From NCBI RefSeq assembly GCF_016863475.1, contig NZ_BOOY01000018.1, forward strand, positions 62,001 to 126,000: DNA of 64,000 bases, written 5' to 3'. This stretch comes from Spirilliplanes yamanashiensis. Its GTDB lineage: Bacteria; Actinomycetota; Actinomycetes; Mycobacteriales; Micromonosporaceae. The notes beneath the pieces are model-generated. The model ran no database searches and was not told the DNA's origin. It worked only from the letters and a program-made list of their open reading frames with translations. The translations under genes and the position numbers were made by a program. Of the stretch, positions 8,285 through 14,421 are shown in pieces. Positions within the stretch are counted from its first letter, which is position 1, and each line of letters begins with the position of its first letter.

Positions 8285-10198
8285 TCATCCGCGGGCGAAC
8301 GACCAGGTGGCGATGCGCTGCGGATCGGTGAACGTGAGGGTGTCCTCGCCGCAGGTGTACGTCGCCGCCACCGCGCCCGGCACGTTGCCGGCGGCGCCGT
8401 TGGCCCCGCTGACGTCCTGCACGACCTTGCTGATCGGCGTCCGGGTGTACAGGGTGCGCTGCAGCGGCGACGTCATCGTGATGGTGACCGCCGCCTTGCC
8501 GAGGGACACGGCGGTCGGCGCCCACGGACCCTTGTCCGCGGCGAGGGTGTCCTTGCCGACCGTCCCGGTGATCGCGCCGTGGTAGGTCGCGCGCATCGAG
8601 ACGATGTCCGCCGAGATGGTCGCCGGCTTGGCGCCCTCCAGCGTCATCGTGTACCGGCCGTCGGCGCCGATGACGAGCCGGGTGCCGGCCGCGCCGGAGC
8701 CGCGCAGGCCGATGTCCGGGATGGACCACCGCACGCCGGTGCCGCGCCAGTCGCCGACCAGGCACGAGTCGGGTTCCCCGCACGCCTGCTCCAGCGACAG
8801 CCCGGCCACGCCGACGGAGGCGTCGCGCAGGCCGCCGGTGACGCCCAGGTACGCCTCGCTCGCCAGCGTCACGAACTCGCGCCCGGCGCCCGGCGACCCC
8901 TCCGGGCAGCTGCACCCGCCGGGACGCGTGCAGAACGACGTGCCGCCGAGGCTGTCGAGCGCGCGGTCGGCCTCGCCGGCCGGGCCGAGCTTGCCGCGGG
9001 CGCCGGCCGACGGGCTGAACCGGATCACCTCGGCGCCGAACCGCAGCAGCTCCAGGTGGGTCGCCTGGGCGGGAGACTTCACGGTGTGCGTGCCACCGCT
9101 CGGCACGGCGGCGGTGACGACGTCCGCGCCGCCGCCCGGCGCACCGGCGCCCGTGATCGTCCAGGGGCTGCCCGGCCGCCGGCCCATGGCGTAGCTCGGG
9201 CCCCAGTTGTCCAGCACCGACCCGTCGCCGACGGCCGCGTGGAACGCGTCGTCGTGGTGGCCCTTCAGGTACGCCGCGAAGATCGGGAAGATGCGGCTCC
9301 ACACGTCGACGCCGTTGTGGGCGAGCATCGCGTAGAAGCCGATGGCCGTGTACGTGCGCTGGAACAGCCGGCCGATGTCGGTCGCCAGGTAGATCTGCCA
9401 CTCGTCGTCGGTGACCTCGGACGGGCCGGCGACCGCCGCCGCGGCGTACTCCGGGAAGCCCTCCTCGATCCACGGCGCGGCGTACGCCCCCTTGAACTTG
9501 TCCATCAGGACGCAGTGCATGGTCTCGTGCACGATGACCGCCCACACGCCCTCCGCCGTGTAGCCGGGCGCCAGCAGGACCGGGTTGAGGTGGATGGTGC
9601 AGCCGCCGGTCGCGCCGGTCCGCGCCACGCAGTCCACCGCGTACGCGACCGCGTCGCCCTCGAGGTTGCGGGTGTTCACCACGATCGTCGGCCGGTTCCG
9701 CATGGTGTGGCCGACCTTGCCGGTCAGGATTCCGAGGGCCTTGTCGAGCTGCGGCCGGTACGCGGCCCCCTCCTCGCTGTCCGCGCGGTGGCACTCGGCG
9801 TTCGGCCCGCGGCGCCGCACGGCGTCCCCGCCGGTCCCGCCGACGCCGCCCTCCAGCGCGACGCGGGCCGCGTCCTGCTGCGCCGGGGTCAGCGCCTTCC
9901 AGTGCCGGGTCAGCCACCGCACGGCGGCGGTGCCCGAGCCTGCCGCGCGCCGCGGCCCGGACACCTGCGGCACCCCGGGCAGCGGGGCGACGGCGACGGA
10001 GAACGCGGCGAGCGCGGTGGCGGCGTCCACGGTCCCGTCGGGCTTGACGCGCTCCTGCACGGCGTCCCACGCCGTCTTCACGTACGGGCTCGGCGCCGAC
10101 GGCGCGGGCCCGCCCTTCCCGGCGTCCCGGGGACTGCCGGAGCAGCCCGTCACGGCGACGGCGACGAGCACGGTGACGGCGGCGAGCAGGCGACGCAT
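8285..10198 (-). CDS. large secreted lipoprotein with a HExxH peptidase-like core
   Basis: 637 aa. The start (ATG 10198) is fixed by a GGGGGA 7 bases upstream and by a signal peptide ending in a VTGCSGS lipobox, so it should be a surface lipoprotein. Around residues 230-280 the motif HETMHCVLMD is followed about 12 residues later by WIEEGFPEYAA, the arrangement of gluzincin (peptidase MA-like) zinc sites. Upstream is a Cys-bounded strand region, and the C-terminal third looks all-beta (WRGTGVRWSIPDIGLRGSG). I know no named family for the whole protein. Proteolysis is inferred from the zinc motif only. It stands alone between the reductase and the tRNA array. Confidence 0.7.
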   Translation of the reverse strand: MRRLLAAVTVLVAVAVTGCSGSPRDAGKGGPAPSAPSPYVKTAWDAVQERVKPDGTVDAATALAAFSVAVAPLPGVPQVSGPRRAAGSGTAAVRWLTRHWKALTPAQQDAARVALEGGVGGTGGDAVRRRGPNAECHRADSEEGAAYRPQLDKALGILTGKVGHTMRNRPTIVVNTRNLEGDAVAYAVDCVARTGATGGCTIHLNPVLLAPGYTAEGVWAVIVHETMHCVLMDKFKGAYAAPWIEEGFPEYAAAAVAGPSEVTDDEWQIYLATDIGRLFQRTYTAIGFYAMLAHNGVDVWSRIFPIFAAYLKGHHDDAFHAAVGDGSVLDNWGPSYAMGRRPGSPWTITGAGAPGGGADVVTAAVPSGGTHTVKSPAQATHLELLRFGAEVIRFSPSAGARGKLGPAGEADRALDSLGGTSFCTRPGGCSCPEGSPGAGREFVTLASEAYLGVTGGLRDASVGVAGLSLEQACGEPDSCLVGDWRGTGVRWSIPDIGLRGSGAAGTRLVIGADGRYTMTLEGAKPATISADIVSMRATYHGAITGTVGKDTLAADKGPWAPTAVSLGKAAVTITMTSPLQRTLYTRTPISKVVQDVSGANGAAGNVPGAVAATYTCGEDTLTFTDPQRIATWSFARG

Positions 10199-10247
10199 CG
10201 GCGGTTCCCCCGGGTACGCACGAACGGTGACGCGCCGAGGGTAGGCC

Positions 10248-10271
10248 CGCGCACCCGCCCCGGGGTGCGCG
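10248..10271 (-). terminator. GC-rich hairpin between the tRNA array and the lipoprotein gene
   Basis: Nine-base perfect arms (CGCGCACCC / GGGTGCGCG) with a six-base loop, 56 bases beyond the last tRNA of the array. There is no T-tract, so it is either an L-shaped actinobacterial terminator or an RNA 3'-end stabiliser for the array transcript. Confidence 0.4.
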
Positions 10272-10326
10272 CGATCGTGCAGCCGAAGGTGCCTGTCCCT
10301 TCCACAGTGGATGGCGATCGACGAGA

Positions 10327-10401
10327 TGGAACCCGAAGCCGGATTCGAACCGGCGTACACGCGTGTTGCAGACGCGCCCCTCACCACTCGGGCATTCGGG
10401 C
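10327..10401 (-). tRNA. tRNA-Cys(GCA)
   Basis: Acceptor GCCCGAA/TTCGGGT, anticodon stem CGCGT/ACGCG with loop CTGCAAC, T-arm GCCGG TTCGAAT CCGGC, discriminator T and an encoded CCA (10327-10329). It is the last gene of the array in transcription order. Confidence 0.93.
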
Positions 10402-10407
10402 CTGGCG

Positions 10408-10480
10408 TGCCCCCGGCTGGGATCGAACCAGCGGCCCCCAGGTCCGGAACCTGGTGCTCTGTCCGCTGAGCTACGAGGGC
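10408..10480 (-). tRNA. tRNA-Arg(CCG)
   Basis: Acceptor GCCCTCG/CGGGGGC, anticodon stem CCAGG/CCTGG with loop TTCCGGA, T-arm GCTGG TTCGATC CCAGC, discriminator A. CCA is not encoded at the 3' end. Only six bases separate it from tRNA-Cys. Confidence 0.93.
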
Positions 10481-10485
10481 ATACG

Positions 10486-10567
10486 TGCGGGCGACAGGAT
10501 TCGAACCTGCTCAGCGCATGCGACCGGGTTACAGCCGGCCCCGACTCTCCGACGTCGGCGCGCCCGC
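10486..10567 (-). tRNA. tRNA-Tyr(GTA)
   Basis: Acceptor GCGGGCG/CGCCCGC, anticodon loop CTGTAAC, long class II variable arm as expected for bacterial tRNA-Tyr, T-arm GCAGG TTCGAAT CCTGT, discriminator A. No encoded CCA. Confidence 0.93.
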
Positions 10568-10568
10568 G

Positions 10569-10642
10569 TGGGGTGACCGGCCGGAGTCGAACCGGCGCCT
10601 CCAGGACCACAACCTGGCGCTCTACCAGTGAGCTACGGCCAC
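10569..10642 (-). tRNA. tRNA-His(GTG)
   Basis: Acceptor GTGGCCG/CGGTCAC, anticodon stem CCAGG/CCTGG with loop TTGTGGT, discriminator C73 and encoded CCA (10569-10571). The base at position -1 on the gene strand is T, so the G-1 that normally pairs with C73 is not encoded here. Confidence 0.92.
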
Positions 10643-10644
10643 AG

Positions 10645-10716
10645 TGCCCGTACCAGGTGTCGAACCTGGGACCTCCGCCGTGTGAAGGCGGCGCTCTCCC
10701 GCTGAGCCATACGGGC
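10645..10716 (-). tRNA. tRNA-Val(CAC)
   Basis: Acceptor GCCCGTA/TACGGGC, anticodon stem CCGCC/GGCGG with loop TTCACAC, T-arm CCAGG TTCGACA CCTGG, discriminator A. It lies two bases from the end of the tRNA-His gene; no encoded CCA. Confidence 0.93.
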
Positions 10717-10743
10717 CTTGCCCTGTGCTGCGTGTTCCGGCCT

Positions 10744-10816
10744 GGACCCGAGCAGGATTCGAACCTGCGACCCCCTGATCCGTAATCAGGTGCGCTCTCC
10801 GCTGCGCCATCAGGGC
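10744..10816 (-). tRNA. tRNA-Arg(ACG), with an acceptor-stem mismatch
   Basis: Anticodon stem CCTGA/TCAGG with loop TTACGGA and T-arm GCAGG TTCGAAT CCTGC. The acceptor is GCCCTGA against TCGGGTC, which leaves C2 opposite T71 unpaired. It is otherwise complete; it may be functional or starting to decay. Confidence 0.85.
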
Positions 10817-10840
10817 ATGGTCCCGCCGGCGGGACCGGTG

Positions 10841-10925
10841 CGGGAGGGGCGGGATTCGAACCCGCGGACGGTCGCCCGTCCCCGGCTTAGCAAGCCGGTG
10901 CCTTCGGCCACTCGGCCACCCTCCC
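10841..10925 (-). tRNA. tRNA-Ser(GCT)
   Basis: Acceptor GGGAGGG/CCCTCCC, anticodon stem CCGGC/GCCGG with loop TTGCTAA, long class II variable arm (GGACGGGCGACCGTCC), T-arm GCGGG TTCGAAT CCCGC, discriminator G. Confidence 0.94.
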
Positions 10926-10935
10926 CTGTCGTGCG

Positions 10936-11009
10936 TACCCGGAGCGCGATTCGAACGCGCACTGTGCCGGTCCTGAACCGGCCGCCTCCTGCCGTTGGGC
11001 TACCCGGGC
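10936..11009 (-). tRNA. non-canonical class I tRNA with Leu anticodon CAG
   Basis: Acceptor GCCCGGG/TCCGGGT, anticodon stem GCCGG/CCGGC with loop TTCAGGA, five-base variable loop ACAGT, T-arm GCGCG TTCGAAT CGCGC, discriminator A. By anticodon it reads CTG (Leu), but bacterial tRNA-Leu should carry a long variable arm and this one has none. It shares its D-arm core and an identical T-arm with the tRNA at 11112-11184, so the two are paralogues. Aminoacyl identity is uncertain. Confidence 0.8.
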
Positions 11010-11022
11010 TAGATCTGGTGCG

Positions 11023-11095
11023 TGGACCCGACCGGACTCGAACCGGTCACCTCCGCCGTGCTAGAGCGGCGCTCTCCCTGATGAGCTACGAGCCC
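11023..11095 (-). tRNA. tRNA-Ala(AGC), unusual A34 anticodon
   Basis: Acceptor GGGCTCG/CGGGTCC, which places G3 opposite T70: the G3:U70 wobble that defines tRNA-Ala. Anticodon stem CCGCT/GGCGG with loop CTAGCAC gives AGC. T-arm ACCGG TTCGAGT CCGGT, discriminator A. A34 is rare in bacteria outside tRNA-Arg(ACG). Confidence 0.88.
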
Positions 11096-11111
11096 GTGCT
11101 GGTGTGCTGCG

Positions 11112-11184
11112 TGCCCTCGGCGCGATTCGAACGCGCACCGTCCAGGACCTCGACCTGGTGCCTCTGCCGTTGGGCCACGAGGGC
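11112..11184 (-). tRNA. non-canonical class I tRNA with Leu anticodon GAG and C33
   Basis: Acceptor GCCCTCG/CGAGGGC, anticodon stem CCAGG/CCTGG with loop TCGAGGT, five-base variable loop ACGGT, T-arm GCGCG TTCGAAT CGCGC, discriminator A. The base before the anticodon is C rather than the near-universal T33. The short variable loop is wrong for tRNA-Leu. A normal class II tRNA-Leu(GAG) exists in this window at 61441-61525. Confidence 0.78.
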
Positions 11185-11223
11185 GTGGTGCCGACCGCTG
11201 CGGGCGAACCGCCCCGCGGACCG

Positions 11224-11296
11224 AGTGGCTACCGGGAGTCGAACCCGGGACCTCGACGTTGGCGACGTCGCGCTCTGCCGACTGAGCTACAACCAC
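11224..11296 (-). tRNA. tRNA-Gly(GCC) with C33
   Basis: Acceptor GTGGTTG/TAGCCAC, anticodon stem CGACG/CGTCG with loop TCGCCAA, T-arm CCCGG TTCGACT CCCGG, discriminator T as expected for glycine. Position 33 is C instead of T. Confidence 0.85.
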
Positions 11297-11364
11297 GAGG
11301 CGTCGCACCGGGGGCGGGGCCGGCCGCGTTGACCGGGTTGCGCTGGTCCCGGTCAGCGAGCCCA

Positions 11365-11383
11365 GCCGGGGATGATCCCCGGC
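11365..11383. repeat. 19-base palindrome in the array spacer
   Basis: Perfect inverted repeat GCCGGGGAT-G-ATCCCCGGC in the only long spacer between array tRNAs (11297-11425). I checked this spacer for a fifteenth tRNA and found no T-arm or acceptor pair. It may be an RNA-processing or regulatory hairpin. Confidence 0.5.
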
Positions 11384-11425
11384 CGAGCCGGCCCGCGGCG
11401 CGGCCCTTGCCCCCCGATGGTGCCG

Positions 11426-11498
11426 AGCGGCCCGCGGGCATCGAACCCGCTTCTCCGGTGTGGAAGACCGGCGTGTCCGCCGAGTTCACCAGGACCGC
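11426..11498 (-). tRNA. tRNA-Gly(TCC)
   Basis: Acceptor GCGGTCC/GGGCCGC, anticodon stem CCGGT/ACCGG with loop CTTCCAC, T-arm GCGGG TTCGATG CCCGC, discriminator T. Confidence 0.92.
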
Positions 11499-11510
11499 AC
11501 GTGTGACGCG

Positions 11511-11583
11511 CAGGCCGTACCGGGATCGAACCGGTGATCTCCTGATCGAGAGTCAGGCGAGCGTTCCGCTGCTCCGACGGCCC
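11511..11583 (-). tRNA. tRNA-Glu(CTC)
   Basis: Acceptor GGGCCGT/ACGGCCT, anticodon stem CCTGA/TCAGG with loop CTCTCGA, T-arm ACCGG TTCGATC CCGGT, discriminator G. A strong hairpin ends four bases upstream of its 5' end. Confidence 0.92.
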
Positions 11584-11586
11584 ATC

Positions 11587-11608
11587 GGCCCGGGGCGCAC
11601 CCCGGGCC
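11587..11608. repeat. strong hairpin between tRNA-Trp and tRNA-Glu
   Basis: Nine-base arms GGCCCGGGG / CCCCGGGCC around a CGCA loop, just upstream of tRNA-Glu. There is no T-tract. It could be a processing signal or a weak terminator within the array transcript. Confidence 0.45.
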
Positions 11609-11617
11609 GGAACAATG

Positions 11618-11646
11618 TCCATTGCCATCCGCTGTGGAATTGTCAA
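11618..11646 (-). promoter_or_regulatory. possible internal promoter of the tRNA array
   Basis: A perfect TTGACA (11646-11641 on the minus strand) followed after 17 bases by a poor -10 (AATGGA), in a locally AT-rich spacer between tRNA-Trp and tRNA-Glu. The -35 is convincing, the -10 weak. Confidence 0.35.
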
Positions 11647-11680
11647 ACATCAGCACCTCCGGGCATGCCGGGGCGACGCG

Positions 11681-11754
11681 CATGGGCGGCAGGAATCGAA
11701 CCCGCAACACACGGCTTTGGAAACCGTTGCTCTACCGGATTGAGCTACACCCAT
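11681..11754 (-). tRNA. tRNA-Trp(CCA)
   Basis: Acceptor ATGGGTG/CGCCCAT, anticodon stem ACGGT/GCCGT with loop TTCCAAA, T-arm GCGGG TTCGATT CCTGC, discriminator G. It is the first tRNA of the array and begins about ten bases after an intrinsic terminator. Confidence 0.93.
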
Positions 11755-11763
11755 AAGGGGTGG

Positions 11764-11803
11764 AACAAAAAGAAAGCCGCCTGTCCCGGACGGGGAAGGC
11801 GGC
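11764..11803 (-). terminator. intrinsic terminator upstream of the tRNA array
   Basis: On the minus strand GCCGCCT ... AGGCGGC forms a hairpin (11803-11776) followed by TTTCTTTTTGTT. It lies 24 bases after the stop of the 41-codon ORF and about ten bases before tRNA-Trp, so it could act as an attenuator for the array or simply end the short transcript. Confidence 0.8.
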
Positions 11804-11826
11804 GCGCTCGCGGCTGGTTGCCCGCG

Positions 11827-11952
11827 TCAGTCGCGCCATCGTCCCAGGTAGGACCACTCGCCGTAGTGACCGGCCGATCGCCCGGCGACGGGCAGGACGG
11901 CCGCACCGCACAGCACGCGGTGCTGCCGGCTGGTCGACGTCTGCCGTGTCAT
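11827..11952 (-). CDS. 41-codon leader-like ORF
   Basis: 41 aa with a CAGGGAG seven bases before the ATG at 11952. The peptide is rich in Arg, Ser and Gly and ends GEWSYLGRWRD, with two Trp codons in the last nine. It has a consensus-like promoter 40-70 bases upstream and an intrinsic terminator 24 bases downstream, directly before tRNA-Trp. This is the layout of an attenuation leader. A stand-alone small protein is the alternative; I recognise no family. Confidence 0.55.
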   Translation of the reverse strand: MTRQTSTSRQHRVLCGAAVLPVAGRSAGHYGEWSYLGRWRD

Positions 11953-11992
11953 GGAAGGCTCCCTGCCCGAGTCGGTCGTGGTGACGTCAACG

Positions 11993-12021
11993 AGAGTACG
12001 GAACCCGCAATGGCCCGGCAA
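11993..12021 (-). promoter_or_regulatory. promoter for the leader ORF and possibly the tRNA array
   Basis: On the minus strand TTGCCG (-35, 12021-12016), a 17-base spacer and TACTCT (-10, 11998-11993). This predicts a start near 11986, about 34 bases before the ORF. The spacing and both boxes are good for a HrdB/SigA-type promoter. Confidence 0.6.
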
Positions 12022-12210
12022 GGGCATTAACGACACCGATTCACCGAACCCGAAATGCGCACTCACCGCGTAACCGGGCTCGCCGACGTCGACCTGGAGC
12101 CGGATGTCCCGGCGGTGGCGGCCCATGGCCCCTACCGGGTTGCCTGTAGCGGTCGCACGCTCGAATGAGAGCTCTTTCCCGGCTCTGCCGCCCGACAGGA
12201 GGTGGCCGCC

Positions 12211-12942
12211 GTGCCCGTGCCGGATTCCGCAGCTCCCTGGGTGGGATCGCTGCTGTGGCTGATCGCGCTCATGGTGTCGTCGTTCGTGGTCACGTGGGTC
12301 TGCACCGACAGGCTGGGCATGCGACGCACCCCGTACATCGGGGTGCTGGCCCTGATGACCGCTGCGCTCGGGGCGGGCTATCTGGCCTGGCTCGGCGTCG
12401 GAGCGGCGGATCTGCTGACCGCGAACTGGGTGTGGGGGCTGCTCGGCGCACCGGTCGCCGGGCTCTTCCTGGCGTTGGCCATCCGGCGCCTGCCGGGTGG
12501 TCAGCGGCTGACCGGCCGCCGCCTGACCGCCGCCCTGGGGTGGGAGGCCCTCGTGTACGGGACCACCGAGGGTGTCCTGCTGTCGGTGCTGCCGGTGCTG
12601 ATGACCTGGCAGATGATCCACTCGCTCGGCTGGTCCGGGCCCGGTGGGGTGATCGCCCGCGGGACGCTGCCCATCGCCGCCAGCCTCGCCGTCATCGTCG
12701 TTCACCACCTGGGCTACTGGGAGTACCGCAATCACCTCCTGCGGCCCATCGCGCTCGGCTGCGGCCTGATGTCGGTCGCCTACCTGGTGACCGGCAGCCC
12801 GATCGCTCCGATGCTCGCCCACGTGATCAGCCACGCGGCGAGCCTGTACCACGGCGCGGAGATGCCGCCGCACACACGCGGCGCGGCGCCCGAGTCCTAC
12901 GGCCTGGAATCCGCCTCGTCCGGCGGGAGGTCACCCCGATGA
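12211..12942 (+). CDS. polytopic membrane protein, CPBP (CAAX protease-like) type
   Basis: 243 aa from GTG 12211, seven bases after AGGAGG; a GTG at 12202 lies inside the ribosome binding site. About seven hydrophobic segments are visible. Candidate CPBP intramembrane-protease residues are WEALVYGTTEG, HHLGYWEYR and HVISHAASLYHG, with acidic and histidine residues inside or beside helices in the usual order, though the canonical EExxxR is not exact. The stop overlaps the next start (ATGA), so it is coupled to the SRPBCC gene. Possible prenyl-protein peptidase or bacteriocin-immunity-type protein; assignment is tentative. Confidence 0.55.
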   Translation: MPVPDSAAPWVGSLLWLIALMVSSFVVTWVCTDRLGMRRTPYIGVLALMTAALGAGYLAWLGVGAADLLTANWVWGLLGAPVAGLFLALAIRRLPGGQRLTGRRLTAALGWEALVYGTTEGVLLSVLPVLMTWQMIHSLGWSGPGGVIARGTLPIAASLAVIVVHHLGYWEYRNHLLRPIALGCGLMSVAYLVTGSPIAPMLAHVISHAASLYHGAEMPPHTRGAAPESYGLESASSGGRSPR

Positions 12943-13853
12943 ATCTCGTGCCGTGGGCCGTGATGGGCGCCGTACCGGCGACCTTCTTCGCCCTCGCCGT
13001 CGTCCCACGCATACGCGCATGGGGCGCGACGCCGGACGAACTGTCCCGGGTGTGGCCTGGCGACGACCTCGTGCCGCACCCCGGCTTCGTGTGGACCAAC
13101 GCCGTGACCGTCGAGCGCCCGGCGGGGGACGTGTGGCCCTGGATCACACAGCTCGGTCAGGGACGCGGCGGGTTGTACAGCTACGACTGGCTGGAGAACG
13201 CGATCCTGGCCGATGTGCACTCGGCCGCGGAGCCGGTGCCGGCGCTGCAGCGTCCCCTGCGGGTGGGCGAGGCGGTCGTCCGGATGACCCGGTACGCGCC
13301 GTACAACCCCGTCGCCCGGTACGACCCGGGCCGCGCCCTCGTGCTCGGCGCGGTGACCGACACGCCCGATCAGCTCCGGGCCGGCGGTGCGAGCAGCACC
13401 TGGGCGTTCATCGTCGATCCGGTCGACGACCGGCGTTGCCGGCTGGTCGTGCGGTCCCGCAACGGCGGAGTCGCCGCCCGCCTGCAGGGACCGATCCAGT
13501 TCGTCATGCAGCGCAGGATGATGCTGGGAATCAAGCAGCGGGCGGAGGGCGTCTGGTCGCCGTCCGCCGCCGACGTGCTGGTGCCACTGTCGTGGTTCGT
13601 CGCGGCTGCTGCGGCGGCGGTGCACGGCCGACGCGCGCTGCGTGCGGGCCGTGCGCAATCACCGGCCGCGGTGCTGGCCGGGCTCGCCGCGGTCGGCGTC
13701 CAGACGCTCCTGTTCTGGGACATGCGCGCCGGGCTCCGGGCCGTCGTCACCACCGCGCTCGCCGTTTCATCCCGCCTGTCCCACGAGGCCGCGGCGTCGG
13801 GGCGTCAGCGGGACACCGCCCGTGGCCGGACGCCTGAGGAGAAGCCATGTTGA
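12939..13853 (+). CDS. membrane-anchored SRPBCC-like protein
   Basis: 304 aa. An N-terminal membrane helix is followed by a START/SRPBCC-type domain (ERPAGDVWPWITQLGQGRGG to VVRSRN, about residues 50-190), the family that binds hydrophobic ligands, then two C-terminal membrane helices (PLSWFVAAAAAAVHG and AAVLAGLAAVGVQTLLFW). GGGAGG precedes the ATG, which overlaps the previous stop. It also overlaps the following gene by 7 bases, making a three-gene unit. Ligand unknown. Confidence 0.65.
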   Translation: MNLVPWAVMGAVPATFFALAVVPRIRAWGATPDELSRVWPGDDLVPHPGFVWTNAVTVERPAGDVWPWITQLGQGRGGLYSYDWLENAILADVHSAAEPVPALQRPLRVGEAVVRMTRYAPYNPVARYDPGRALVLGAVTDTPDQLRAGGASSTWAFIVDPVDDRRCRLVVRSRNGGVAARLQGPIQFVMQRRMMLGIKQRAEGVWSPSAADVLVPLSWFVAAAAAAVHGRRALRAGRAQSPAAVLAGLAAVGVQTLLFWDMRAGLRAVVTTALAVSSRLSHEAAASGRQRDTARGRTPEEKPC

Positions 13854-14320
13854 CCGCCGAGAAGCCCACCATGTGGCGCAGCCGGTACGACATCACCAAC
13901 GATGGCGGCAGGGTGGCGCGGTGGGAGCCGTCGTGGTGGCGATCCGGAGGCGCCTTCGAGCTCGACGGCCAGCGGTACCAGGTGCACGGCAACGCACTGG
14001 GCAGCCGCTTCGAGCTGATCGACCGGACCGGCCGGCAACTCGCCTCGGCGCGGCGGGTCGGCCGCAAGCGGTGGACGGTGCGCTCCGGCGACCGCACGTA
14101 CGAGTTCCGCCGGGCCTCGATGTGGCGCGGCGACCAGGAGTTGCTGCTCGGCGACCAGGCGGTCGGCTCGGTCCGGCGGTCGAGTGTGTGGCGCGGTTCC
14201 GCGGTCGCCGACCTGCCCGGCATGCCTGAACCGGTGCAGGTGTTCGTGCTGTGCGTGGTGCTGGCCATGTGGGACGCCGAGACCGTGGCGGCGGTCGCGG
14301 CCTCGTCCGGCCACGCCTGA
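13847..14320 (+). CDS. LURP-one/scramblase-related (tubby-like) small protein
   Basis: 157 aa. Repeating beta-strand pattern with basic and aromatic edges (RFELIDRTGRQLASARR, then TYEFRRASMWRGDQELL), typical of actinobacterial LURP-one-related proteins. The C-terminus has a hydrophobic VQVFVLCVVLAMWD segment. GGAG precedes the ATG by seven bases. Third gene of the 12211-14320 unit. Function unknown; family call is by pattern only. Confidence 0.45.
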   Translation: MLTAEKPTMWRSRYDITNDGGRVARWEPSWWRSGGAFELDGQRYQVHGNALGSRFELIDRTGRQLASARRVGRKRWTVRSGDRTYEFRRASMWRGDQELLLGDQAVGSVRRSSVWRGSAVADLPGMPEPVQVFVLCVVLAMWDAETVAAVAASSGHA

Positions 14321-14421
14321 CCGGAGGGCGGGGGCGCGCCGCTCCTCGATGACGAACCGGACCGGTCGTGGGTCCGGCTGCTCCGGATCCCGACGACCGG
14401 TCCCGGCCGTGGTGCCGCGTG

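Noticed and set aside
8579-10576. Plus-strand open frame of more than 650 codons opposite the lipoprotein gene
   Set aside because: Arg/Pro/Ala/Gly-rich translation without domains, typical of an antisense shadow in GC-rich DNA; the minus strand has a lipobox, zinc motif and ribosome binding site.
10363-11332. Overlapping protein frames through the tRNA array
   Set aside because: All fourteen cloverleaves are well supported; the frames reflect repeated T-arm sequence, not protein.
11297-11425. A fifteenth tRNA in the long array spacer
   Set aside because: The 19-base palindrome resembles an anticodon stem, but there is no T-arm, D-arm or acceptor pair.
10327-11754. CRISPR array suggested by regularly spaced similar blocks
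   Set aside because: The repeated blocks are T-arms and acceptor stems of tRNAs; spacing and sequence vary with tRNA type.
11827-11952. RiPP (lasso or similar) precursor
   Set aside because: The C-terminal GHYGEWSYLGRWRD is suggestive, but no modification enzyme or transporter is nearby and the terminator/tRNA context fits a leader better.
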